Origin: Burkholderiales bacterium
GTDB taxonomy: Bacteria > Pseudomonadota > Gammaproteobacteria > Burkholderiales > Usitatibacteraceae
Direction: 5' to 3'
Length of the DNA: 64,000 bases
Assembly (NCBI GenBank): GCA_019634955.1
Contig: JAHCAK010000016.1
Span: forward strand, 1-64,000
Shown here: piece after piece, positions 7,733 through 15,231 of the stretch
Layout of the letters: the number at the start of each line of letters is the position of its first letter
Numbering within the stretch: the first letter of the stretch is position 1
Notes under the pieces: generated by a model
The model's input: the letters and a program-made list of their open reading frames with translations, nothing else
The model's database searches: none
Told to the model about the DNA's origin: nothing
Position numbers and translations under genes: made by a program

Positions 7733-8023
7733 ATGCCCAGACCCGGACCCCGCGGCCGCGGCCGCGACGGAAAGAAGGACGGAAAGCGCCCCAATCGCGG
7801 TGGCGGCCTGTTCCGTCGCCGCAAGTTCTGCCGCTTCACGGCGGAGAAGATCAAGGAAGTCGACTACAAGGACATCGCGATCCTGAAGGACTTCATCAAC
7901 GAGAACGGCAAGATCATCCCGGCGCGCATCACCGGGACGAAGGCCCGCTACCAGCGCCAGCTCGGCGTGGCGATCAAGCGCGCGCGCTTCCTGGCGCTCT
8001 TGCACTACACCGACAAGCACTGA
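7733..8023 (+). CDS. rpsR: 30S ribosomal protein S18
   Basis: 96 residues. A basic, Gly/Arg-rich N-terminal extension of about 25 residues is followed by the conserved core [21 protein letters not shown], then [11 protein letters not shown] and the terminal region typical of S18, which pairs with S6 in the ribosomal platform. GAGGA precedes the ATG. Confidence 0.98.
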   Translation: MPRPGPRGRGRDGKKDGKRPNRGGGLFRRRKFCRFTAEKIKEVDYKDIAILKDFINENGKIIPARITGTKARYQRQLGVAIKRARFLALLHYTDKH

Positions 8024-8033
8024 GGAGACCGCC

Positions 8034-8483
8034 ATGCAAGTGATCCTGATGGAAAAGGTGGTGAACCTCGGCAGCCTCGGCGACGTGGTGAAGGTGAAGG
8101 ACGGCTATGCCCGCAACTTCCTCATCCCGCACGGCAAGGCCAAGCGCGCGACCGCAGCCAACCTGAAGGAGTTCGAGGGCCGCCGCGCGGAGCTCGAGAA
8201 GAAGGCCGCGGAAATCCTCACGGCCGCCCAGGAGCGCGCCACAAGGCTCGAGGGGCTGGTGGTGCAGGTCACGCGCAAGGCCGGCGTGGACGGGCGCCTC
8301 TTCGGCTCCGTCACCAACGCGGACATCTCGGAGGCGCTCGAGGCCCAGGGCATCAAGGTGCCGAAGGCCGAGATCCGCATGCCGCAGGGCCCGCTCAAGC
8401 ACGTGGGCGAGTTCCCGATGACGGCGCAACTGCACTCGGACGTGGTCGCCAACTTCACGGTCACGGTGCTGGGCGAGCAGTAA
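8034..8483 (+). CDS. rplI: 50S ribosomal protein L9
   Basis: 149 residues, the usual L9 length. The N-terminal rRNA-binding domain is clear ([19 protein letters not shown], then [14 protein letters not shown]), followed by the long connecting helix and the C-terminal domain. Last gene of the operon, followed directly by a strong hairpin terminator. Confidence 0.98.
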   Translation: MQVILMEKVVNLGSLGDVVKVKDGYARNFLIPHGKAKRATAANLKEFEGRRAELEKKAAEILTAAQERATRLEGLVVQVTRKAGVDGRLFGSVTNADISEALEAQGIKVPKAEIRMPQGPLKHVGEFPMTAQLHSDVVANFTVTVLGEQ

Positions 8484-8504
8484 CCCTTTCCCGGGTTCCC
8501 CCGC

Positions 8505-8528
8505 GGGCCGCCTTCGGGCGGCCCGTTT
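8505..8528 (+). terminator. Rho-independent terminator of the rpsF operon
   Basis: Stem GGGCCGCC / GGCGGCCC with a TTCG tetraloop (8505-8524), followed by GTTTCATTT. It lies 22 bases after the rplI stop. Confidence 0.85.
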
Positions 8529-8532
8529 CATT

Positions 8533-8620
8533 TGGGGATGTCATTCGGGGACTCCATTTGGGGACTGTCCCCGCTCTTGGGGGACTGTCCCCAAATGGAG
8601 TCATCGGGGACAGTCCCCAA
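8533..8620. repeat. GGGGACTGTCCCC-type palindromic repeat cluster
   Basis: Several copies of GGGGACTGTCCCC and GGGGACAGTCCCC joined by TCATTTGGGG-like spacers, forming alternative hairpins. It lies between the rplI terminator and the dnaB upstream region. Family members are also at 35605-35700 and 53685-53765. Confidence 0.85.
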
Positions 8621-8640
8621 TTGTCCACACTTTGTCCACA
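8621..8640 (+). promoter_or_regulatory. two DnaA-box-like sites upstream of dnaB
   Basis: TTGTCCACA occurs twice (8621-8629 and 8632-8640), one helical turn apart (11 bp), each one mismatch from the canonical DnaA box TTATCCACA. They lie 46-65 bases before the dnaB ATG. DnaA control of dnaB is an inference. Confidence 0.5.
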
Positions 8641-8685
8641 GGGTTATGCATTGAGGGCGCCGAAGGTAAGGTGACAGAATCCCGA

Positions 8686-11136
8686 ATGGCCTCCATCCCC
8701 AATTCCGACCGCTTCCACGCAGGCCGCCCCGGCGGCGACACGCAGGTGGAATCCCTCAAGCTCCCGCCCCACTCGGTGGAGGCGGAGCAAAGCGTGCTCG
8801 GCGGCCTCCTGCTCTCCAACCCCTCCTGGGACCGCATCGGCGACACGCTGGGCGAGAGCGACTTCTACCGCGCCGACCACCGCGTCATCTGGCGCACGAT
8901 CTCGCGCCTCATCGAGGACAACAAGCCCGCCGACGTCCTCACGGTCGCCGAAGCCCTCAAGCAGAACGGCGAGCTCGACGCCGTGGGCGGCCTCGCCTAC
9001 CTGCAGGGCCTCGCCTCCGCCACGCCATCGGCCGCCAACATCCGCCGTTACGCGGAGATCGTCCGGGAGCGGGCGATCATGAGGAAGCTCGCCGAGGTCG
9101 GCACCGCCATCGCCGACAGCGCCTTCACGCCGCAGGGCAAGGAGGCCAAGCAGCTCCTCGACGAGGCCGAGACGAAGATCCTCGAGATCGGCGAATCCGG
9201 CGGCCGCAGCCAGCACGGCCTGCGCAAGATGTCGAACCTGCTCGGCGAGGTGATGGAGCGCATCGACGAGCTCTACAAGAACCCGGCCTCCGTCACGGGG
9301 GTGGCCACGGGCTTCGTGGATCTCGACGAGATGACCTCGGGGCTGCATCCGGGGGAGCTCATCATCGTCGCGGGAAGGCCCTCGATGGGGAAGGCCCAGC
9401 CGCTCGACGCCCGCGTGAAGACCCGCGCCGGCTGGAAGGCGATGGGCGAGGTCCAGGTGGGCGACGCGCTCGCTTCCATCGACGGCGCGCCCTCCATCGT
9501 GACGGGCGTCTTCCCGCAAGGCGAGCGGCAGGCCTACCGAGTCACCTTCTCCGACGGCCGCAGCACCGAATGCTGCGCGGAGCACCTCTGGCGCATCTAC
9601 TACCGCTCGTGGGCCGGGCCCCGCGTGGTCGCCACCGCCAAGCTCATCGAGATGCTCTCCCGCAAGCGCTACCGGCATCGCCTGTGGGTGGACATGGTCG
9701 AGGGCGAGTTCGGCCACGCCGACCCGCTCCCCATCGATCCGTGGGTGCTCGGCGCGCTTATCGGCGATGGAACGCTGGGCGGCGCGACACCCATCTTCTC
9801 GACCGCCTCCGAGGAGATGATCGAGCGCATGCACGCCCATATCGGCGAAGGCATGCGCGTGAGCTACGCGCAGGGTTACGAGTTCCGCCTGGCCAATGCC
9901 TCGTTCGCGGGCCGCGTGGGCAGCGGCCGCAAGCCGAACCCGATCACCGAAGGGCTGCGCGCGCTCGGCTTGTGGGGCAAGGGCTCGCACGAGAAGTTCA
10001 TCCCGCCGCTCTACCTCTCGGCCAACCGGGCGGCGCGGCTGAACCTGCTGCGCGGGTTGCTCGATACCGATGGCTGGGTGGAGAAATGGGGCTCCGTGCG
10101 CTTCTGCACGAGCAGCTACCAGCTCGCGCGGGATGTGGTGGAACTCGTCCGGTCGCTGGGTGGCTGGTCCACGCTGAACGACAAGCGGACCACTTTCTCG
10201 CACAAGGGTGAACGGCGCGAAGGCAAGCACGCATTCGTCGTGAGCATCCATCATCACGATCCTCGCTCGTTCTTCCTGCTTTCGGAGAAGCGAGATCGTC
10301 TTCCCGCCGAGTGGACGAGGAATTGGAAACCCGTCGTCACGTCGATCGTCCCCACGCGCGTCACCGCCACGCAGTGCATCTCGGTCTCCCACCCGTCGCG
10401 CCTCTACGTGACGGACGATTACGTGGTCACCCACAACACCGCGTTCAGCCTCAACATCGCCGAGCACGTCGGCATGGAGCTCAAGCTCCCCGTCCTCGTC
10501 TTCTCGATGGAAATGGGCGGCGCGCAGCTCGCCACGCGGATGCTCGGCTCCGTCGGCCGCGTCGATGCGCAGAAGCTGCGCACGGGCCGCCTGGACACGA
10601 GTGACTGGGACCGCCTCGGCGCCGCGCTGGGCAAGCTGAACGAGACGCCGATCCTCATCGACGAGACGCCCGCGCTGAACCCTCTCGAGCTTCGCGCCCG
10701 CGCCCGCCGCATGTGGCGCGAGTACGGCGGCCTGGGCCTCATCGTCATCGACTACCTGCAGCTCATGAGCGCGGCGGAATCCGGCGTCGAGAACCGCGCC
10801 ACCGAGATCAGCGAGATCTCGCGCTCGATGAAGGCGATGTCGAAGGAGCTGCAGGTGCCCGTGATCGCCCTCTCGCAGCTCAATCGCGGCCTCGAGCAGC
10901 GGCCGAACAAGCGGCCGGTGATGTCGGATCTTCGTGAAAGTGGGGCCCTGGAACAGGACGCAGACGTGATCGTCTTCATCTACCGCGACGAGGTCTACCA
11001 CGAGGATTCGCCCGACAAGGGCATCGCCGAGATCATCATCGGCAAGCAGCGCAACGGCCCCATCGGCACCGTGAAGCTCACCTTCCTCGGCCGCCACACG
11101 CGCTTCGAGAACTACGCCGGGCCCGCCGGCTTCTGA
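8686..11136 (+). CDS. dnaB: replicative DNA helicase DnaB precursor with in-frame intein
   Basis: The 816-residue precursor contains residues 1-236 of DnaB, a 348-residue intein, and the remaining 232 residues; spliced DnaB would be 468 residues, the normal size. The N-terminal DnaG-interacting domain begins at about residue 27 (PPHSVEAEQSVLGG). The RecA-like ATPase P-loop GRPSMGKT is split between Lys and Thr by the intein. Walker B (LIVIDYLQLM) and the arginine-finger region lie in the C-extein. DnaB is the hexameric fork helicase. I chose the ATG at 8686 because the upstream in-frame codons run into the DnaA-box region. Without splicing the enzyme cannot bind ATP. Confidence 0.97.
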   Translation: MASIPNSDRFHAGRPGGDTQVESLKLPPHSVEAEQSVLGGLLLSNPSWDRIGDTLGESDFYRADHRVIWRTISRLIEDNKPADVLTVAEALKQNGELDAVGGLAYLQGLASATPSAANIRRYAEIVRERAIMRKLAEVGTAIADSAFTPQGKEAKQLLDEAETKILEIGESGGRSQHGLRKMSNLLGEVMERIDELYKNPASVTGVATGFVDLDEMTSGLHPGELIIVAGRPSMGKAQPLDARVKTRAGWKAMGEVQVGDALASIDGAPSIVTGVFPQGERQAYRVTFSDGRSTECCAEHLWRIYYRSWAGPRVVATAKLIEMLSRKRYRHRLWVDMVEGEFGHADPLPIDPWVLGALIGDGTLGGATPIFSTASEEMIERMHAHIGEGMRVSYAQGYEFRLANASFAGRVGSGRKPNPITEGLRALGLWGKGSHEKFIPPLYLSANRAARLNLLRGLLDTDGWVEKWGSVRFCTSSYQLARDVVELVRSLGGWSTLNDKRTTFSHKGERREGKHAFVVSIHHHDPRSFFLLSEKRDRLPAEWTRNWKPVVTSIVPTRVTATQCISVSHPSRLYVTDDYVVTHNTAFSLNIAEHVGMELKLPVLVFSMEMGGAQLATRMLGSVGRVDAQKLRTGRLDTSDWDRLGAALGKLNETPILIDETPALNPLELRARARRMWREYGGLGLIVIDYLQLMSAAESGVENRATEISEISRSMKAMSKELQVPVIALSQLNRGLEQRPNKRPVMSDLRESGALEQDADVIVFIYRDEVYHEDSPDKGIAEIIIGKQRNGPIGTVKLTFLGRHTRFENYAGPAGF
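9394..10437 (+). other. class 3-type intein with LAGLIDADG homing endonuclease, in the DnaB P-loop
   Basis: A 348-residue protein intron, precursor residues 237-584. It starts with Ala, not Cys, Ser or Thr, so the usual first acyl shift is impossible. It carries the WCT triad of class 3 inteins: Trp at intein 66 two residues after the block B His (AEHLW), Cys at 328 (block F, TQCISV), and Thr at 346 in the C-terminal THN. The next extein residue is Thr. Both LAGLIDADG helices are present at about 118-126 (VLGALIGDG) and 218-227 (LLRGLLDTDG), with the metal-binding acidic residues. Base composition matches the host gene. Confidence 0.92.
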
Positions 11137-11165
11137 CGGCGCGCCGCGCGAAGACGACGGCCGCC

Positions 11166-12236
11166 GTGTCCCGACCCATCCACGCGGAAATCCGGCTCGC
11201 CGCGTTCGGCCGCAACTACGCGGTGGCGAAGCGCGCGGCCCCGGGCTCCCGCGTGCTCGCCGTCGTGAAGGCCAACGCGTACGGCCACGGCATCGCGCGC
11301 GTGGCCAGGGCGCTCCCGCAGGCGGACGGCTTCGCCACGCTGGAACTCGACGGCGCGGTGCGGCTTCGCGAGCAGGGCTTCGCGAAGGAGATCCTCCTTC
11401 TCGAGGGCTTCTTCGAGGCGGGCGAGCTTCCCGTCCTCGCGCACCACCGCATCGCCACCAGCGTGCACTGCGAGGAGCAGCTTCGCATGCTGGAGGTGAA
11501 CCCGCCCCCCGCGCCCGTCGACTGCTACTTGAAGATCAACACGGGCATGAACCGGCTGGGCTTCATGCCGGAGGCGGCGATCCCCGCGCTGGAGCGCCTG
11601 CAGGCCTGCGGCGCCGCGCGCTCCATCACGCTCATGACGCACTTCGCCACCGCCGACGGCCCCGAGGGCGTGCACGAGGCGATGAACCGCTTCGAGGCGG
11701 CCACGCGCGGCGTGTCGCTCCCGAGAAGCCTCGCCAACTCCGCGGCCATCCTCGCCCACCCGCGCACGCACGCCGAGACGGTGCGCCTGGGCATCGCCCT
11801 CTACGGCGCAACGCCCTTCGCGGACCGAAGCGCGGAGAGCCTCGGCCTCGCACCCGCGATGACGCTGCGCTCGCGCCTCATCAGTGTGCAGGACATCGGC
11901 CCCGGCGAGCACGTGGGCTACGGCGCCACCTTCTTCGCGCCGCACGCGATGCGGATCGGGGTCGTCGCCTGCGGCTACGCGGACGGCTACCCGCGCCACG
12001 CGCCCAACGGCACGCCGGTGCTGGTCGACGGCGTGCGCACGGTCACGGCCGGCCGCGTGTCGATGGACATGATCACGGTGGATCTCACGCCGGTGCCGGC
12101 GGCGCGCATCGGCTCGCCCGTGGTGCTGTGGGGCGAGGGGCTTCCCATCGACGAGGTGGCCGCGCACGCGGGCACGGTGGGCTACGAGCTCATGTGCGCG
12201 CTGGCCCCGCGCGTGCCGGTGGTGGAGGTCGCGTGA
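11166..12236 (+). CDS. alr: alanine racemase
   Basis: 356 residues, starting at GTG 11166. The PLP-binding lysine lies in VVKANAYGHG near residue 34, and the opposing catalytic Tyr lies in HVGYGATFFAP in the C-terminal beta domain. It converts L-Ala to D-Ala for peptidoglycan. It follows dnaB by 29 bases, a gene order seen in other proteobacteria. The stop overlaps the GTG of the next gene, so a membrane protein is translated from the same message. Confidence 0.96.
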   Translation: MSRPIHAEIRLAAFGRNYAVAKRAAPGSRVLAVVKANAYGHGIARVARALPQADGFATLELDGAVRLREQGFAKEILLLEGFFEAGELPVLAHHRIATSVHCEEQLRMLEVNPPPAPVDCYLKINTGMNRLGFMPEAAIPALERLQACGAARSITLMTHFATADGPEGVHEAMNRFEAATRGVSLPRSLANSAAILAHPRTHAETVRLGIALYGATPFADRSAESLGLAPAMTLRSRLISVQDIGPGEHVGYGATFFAPHAMRIGVVACGYADGYPRHAPNGTPVLVDGVRTVTAGRVSMDMITVDLTPVPAARIGSPVVLWGEGLPIDEVAAHAGTVGYELMCALAPRVPVVEVA

Positions 12237-13108
12237 AGCGGCGCGCGAAGGGCGAGGCGGCCCTCACGCGCGACGCCGTCCGCTCGGAGGTGGCGAAGCG
12301 CTACGCCACGCGCTTCCACATGTCGCTCATCATCGCCGGCAGCGTCGCGATGGGCACGCTCGTGACTTCCTTCCTCATGCATGCGGGCGTGGATTCGCTG
12401 TGGCTCCGGTGGCTGCCGGCACTCGCCTCCGCGTACCTCGCGTTCTTCGCGGGCGTGTGGCTGTGGCTGCACCTCTCGGCGTACGGGCGGCACCTGCGGG
12501 AATCATCTCGGTCGCGCGGCAGTTCCGTCGTGGACGCGGGCGTGGACGTGCTGGATGCGCTCACGGACATCCCGATCCCGCGCGGTGGCGGCACGGTCGC
12601 GCGCGAGGTGCTGCGCGCGGGCGGCGGCGCGTTCGATGGCGGGGGCGCGTCGGCGAGCTGGGTGGCCGATTCGGCGTCGCAGCTCGTGTCGTCGGGTTCG
12701 TCCGGCGTCACTCGCGGCATCGGGGAGGCGGCTGGCGAGGCGGTGGGCGAGGCGGTGGGCGGCATCGCGAGCGACGAGGGCGGATTCGCGCTCGTGGTGG
12801 CGATCGCGCTGCTGGCCATCGTGCTCGCGCTCTTCTTCGGCGCCGCGGCGTTCGTCGTCTGGCAGGCGCCGGCCATCCTGGGCGAAGTCGTGTTCGAGGT
12901 GATGCTGGGCTCGCCGCTCGTGAAGGGCGTGAAGGCCGTGGGCGCGGGCAACTGGGCCGGGGCGCTGCTCGCGCACACCTGGAAGCCGTTCGGGCTCGTG
13001 GCGGGGTTCGCGATGGCATTCGCCGTGTTCGCGGCGGCGATGGCGCCGCAGGCGCGGTCGGCGATGGAGGTGATCGCGGTGCTTTCGGCCGGGGCAACGG
13101 GAAATTGA
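12233..13108 (+). CDS. membrane protein of unknown function
   Basis: A 291-residue protein starting at the GTG that overlaps the alr stop. It has two hydrophobic segments near residues 30-80, a soluble Gly/Ser/Ala-rich middle (about 95-180) and three more hydrophobic segments between about 185 and 285. I recognise no family. The Gly/Ala-rich stretch with repeated GEA units (GEAAGEAVGEAVGG) is unusual. Translational coupling to alr suggests a shared envelope context, but no function can be assigned. Confidence 0.7.
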   Translation: MKRRAKGEAALTRDAVRSEVAKRYATRFHMSLIIAGSVAMGTLVTSFLMHAGVDSLWLRWLPALASAYLAFFAGVWLWLHLSAYGRHLRESSRSRGSSVVDAGVDVLDALTDIPIPRGGGTVAREVLRAGGGAFDGGGASASWVADSASQLVSSGSSGVTRGIGEAAGEAVGEAVGGIASDEGGFALVVAIALLAIVLALFFGAAAFVVWQAPAILGEVVFEVMLGSPLVKGVKAVGAGNWAGALLAHTWKPFGLVAGFAMAFAVFAAAMAPQARSAMEVIAVLSAGATGN

Positions 13109-13201
13109 TATGGATTGCCGGGCATTTCTCCTGGCATCGCGCTCTCCGTATCGACCATCCTGGGAATGCGTCCAGCGCGGTGAGGCAGCCCAGGGGCGAT
13201 C

Positions 13202-13471
13202 ATGCGATTCGAGTGGGACCGCGCAATGGCGGTCGCAAATCTCGCCAGACACAAGGTATCCTTCGTCGAAGCGGTGACCGTCTTTTTCGATCCGCTGTCG
13301 GCAACGGTGCCGGATCCCGATCACTCTTTCGGCGAGCACCGATTCGTCACGATGGGGATGTCGACCGAGGGGCGGTTGCTCGTGGTATCCCACAGGGATT
13401 TCGCATCATCCATCAGGATCATCTCCGCCAGGGTGGCGGGATCGAGCGAGCGAAAGCGCTATGAAGCCTAA
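13202..13471 (+). CDS. BrnT family toxin-like protein
   Basis: An 89-residue protein with the BrnT pattern: FEWDRAMAVANLARHKVSF near the start, a DP in the middle, HSFGEHRF, then GRLLVVSHRD, and RIISAR...ERKRYE at the end. BrnT proteins are RelE-fold ribonucleases that block translation. The next gene overlaps it by 11 bases, as expected for a toxin-antitoxin operon with toxin first. Intact length. Confidence 0.85.
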   Translation: MRFEWDRAMAVANLARHKVSFVEAVTVFFDPLSATVPDPDHSFGEHRFVTMGMSTEGRLLVVSHRDFASSIRIISARVAGSSERKRYEA

Positions 13472-13733
13472 GGCCCGGAAGGTTGCCCAGATGCGCGCCG
13501 AGTACGATTTCACCGGCGCCGTCCGCGGCAAGTACCACGATCGCCTCGGCGAGGAGGGGTCGAACGTGGTGGTCCTCGATCCCGACGTGGCGAAGGTCTT
13601 TCCCGATTCCACTGCCGTGAACGAGGCGCTGCGGGTGGTGATCAAGGCGAGCCGCGCGGTTCGCCGGCCCGCGCGAGCATCGAGGGCGCCGTCGGCGAAA
13701 CCGGCTGCCGGATCGAAGTCTCGCTCGTCGTAA
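13461..13733 (+). CDS. antitoxin-like protein partnering the BrnT-type toxin
   Basis: 90 residues. The core (MRAEYDFTGAVRGKY, then NVVVLDPDVAKVFPDSTAVNEALR) matches a short family commonly found directly downstream of BrnT or RelE-like toxins, in place of the usual BrnA ribbon-helix-helix. The last 25 residues are an Arg/Ala/Ser/Lys-rich basic tail that looks recently extended. It overlaps the toxin gene and ends 3 bases before radA. Confidence 0.75.
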   Translation: MKPKARKVAQMRAEYDFTGAVRGKYHDRLGEEGSNVVVLDPDVAKVFPDSTAVNEALRVVIKASRAVRRPARASRAPSAKPAAGSKSRSS

Positions 13734-13736
13734 TCG

Positions 13737-15092
13737 ATGGCCAAGCCCAAGTCGGTCTACACCTGCACCGAGTGCGGCGGCCAGTCGCCCAAGTGGCAGG
13801 GCCAGTGCCCGCACTGCGACGCGTGGAACACGCTCGTCGAATCCGTGGTCGAGCCCGGCAAGGGCGCGGGCGCCAACCGCTTCGCCTCGCTGGGCGGCGC
13901 GGGGGAGGTCGTCACGCTCTCGGAGGTGGAGGCGAAGGACTTCCCGCGCATGCCCACGCTCATCGGGGAGTTCGACCGCGTGCTGGGCGGCGGCATGGTC
14001 GAGGGCGGCGTGGTGCTGATCGGCGGCGACCCGGGCATCGGCAAGTCGACGCTGCTGCTGCAGGCGGCGGCGCGGCTGGCGGAGCAGGGCGGCGTGCTCT
14101 ACGTGACGGGCGAGGAGAGCGCGCAGCAGGTGGCGCTGCGGGCGCGGCGGCTGGAGGTGAACGCGTCGAAGATCCGGCTGCTGCCCGAGATCGAGCTGGA
14201 GAAGGTGCAGGCGACGATCGCGTCTTTGAAGCCCCGGGTGGCGGTGATCGATTCCATCCAGACGCTCTATTCCTCCGCGCTCACCTCGGCGCCGGGGTCG
14301 GTGGCGCAGGTGCGCGAATGTGCCGCGCAGCTCACGCGCGTGGCCAAGCAGTCGGGCACGGCGATCGTGTTCGTGGGGCACGTCACGAAGGAGGGCGCGC
14401 TCGCGGGCCCTCGCGTGCTCGAGCACATGGTCGACACGGTGCTCTACTTCGAGGGCGACACGCACACGAGCTTCCGGCTCATCCGCGCGTTCAAGAACCG
14501 CTTCGGCGCCGTGAACGAGATGGGCGTCTTCGCGATGACGGAGAAGGGCCTGCGGGAGGTGACGAACCCCTCGGCGTTGTTCCTTTCGCACCACCGGGCG
14601 GATGTTCCGGGGTCGTGCGTGATGGTCACGCAGGAGGGGACGCGGCCGCTGCTGGTGGAGCTGCAGGCGCTCGTGGACGAGGCGCACAGCCCGCAGCCGC
14701 GGCGGTTGACCGTCGGCCTGGAGCAGAACCGCCTCGCGATGCTGCTCGCGGTGCTGCACCGGCACGCGGGGATCGCGCTATTCGACCAGGATGTCTTCGT
14801 GAACGCGGTGGGCGGCGTGCGGATCGCGGAGCCGGGGGCGGATCTCGCCGTCACGCTCGCCATCGTCTCGAGCCTGCGCAACAAGGCGCTGCCGGCGAAG
14901 CACGTCGTGTTCGGCGAGGTGGGGCTCGCGGGCGAGGTGCGGCCCGTGCAGCGCGGGCAGGAGCGGCTTCGCGAGGCAGCCAAGCTCGGCTTCACCCACG
15001 CCATCGTCCCCACGGCCAACAAGCCGAGGCAGCGCATCGAGGGCATCGAGGTCATCGCCGTCGACCGCCTCTCCGACGCCGTCGACCGGTAA
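13737..15092 (+). CDS. radA: DNA repair protein RadA
   Basis: 451 residues. The N-terminal zinc finger has C10, C13, C24 and C27. The RecA-like ATPase has Walker A GGDPGIGKST near residue 100 and the RadA-specific KNRFG motif (FKNRFGAVNE), and the C-terminus is Lon-protease-like. RadA is a DnaB-like helicase that extends heteroduplex during recombination. The stop TAA abuts a GGGGACGGTTC half-repeat. Confidence 0.97.
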   Translation: MAKPKSVYTCTECGGQSPKWQGQCPHCDAWNTLVESVVEPGKGAGANRFASLGGAGEVVTLSEVEAKDFPRMPTLIGEFDRVLGGGMVEGGVVLIGGDPGIGKSTLLLQAAARLAEQGGVLYVTGEESAQQVALRARRLEVNASKIRLLPEIELEKVQATIASLKPRVAVIDSIQTLYSSALTSAPGSVAQVRECAAQLTRVAKQSGTAIVFVGHVTKEGALAGPRVLEHMVDTVLYFEGDTHTSFRLIRAFKNRFGAVNEMGVFAMTEKGLREVTNPSALFLSHHRADVPGSCVMVTQEGTRPLLVELQALVDEAHSPQPRRLTVGLEQNRLAMLLAVLHRHAGIALFDQDVFVNAVGGVRIAEPGADLAVTLAIVSSLRNKALPAKHVVFGEVGLAGEVRPVQRGQERLREAAKLGFTHAIVPTANKPRQRIEGIEVIAVDRLSDAVDR

Positions 15093-15231
15093 TTGGGGAC
15101 GGTTCCTATACGCGAGCAAGCGCGGTGGAGTGTGCGTGCTCCGTGGCCTTCCTGGGACGTACCCGCGGGTCTGTCCCGCGGGTCTGTCCCGCGGGTACGT
15201 CCCGCGGGTACGTCCCCGGGGTACGTCCCTA
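15092..15231. repeat. composite repeat region: GGGGACGGTTC half-site and GTACGTCCC palindromes
   Basis: A half copy of the GGGGACGGTTC element follows the radA stop at about 15094-15110. Bases 15154-15231 hold five or six units alternating GGGACGTACCC, GGGTCTGTCCC and GGGTACGTCCC around GCGGG and CCGGGG spacers. The last unit provides the TAG stop (15229-15231) of the minus-strand kinase. It separates convergent genes. Confidence 0.85.

Noticed and set aside
8621-8640. Chromosomal replication origin at the DnaA-box-like pair
   Set aside because: Only two sites, no AT-rich unwinding region and no dnaA, dnaN or gidA genes nearby.
9394-10437. Prophage or group I/II intron inside dnaB
   Set aside because: The insert stays in frame, encodes intein splicing motifs at both ends and lacks RNA intron features.
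8644-11097. 817-residue minus-strand frame opposite dnaB
   Set aside because: Shadow of dnaB plus intein; no family motifs, and composition is typical of reverse-complement GC-rich coding sequence.
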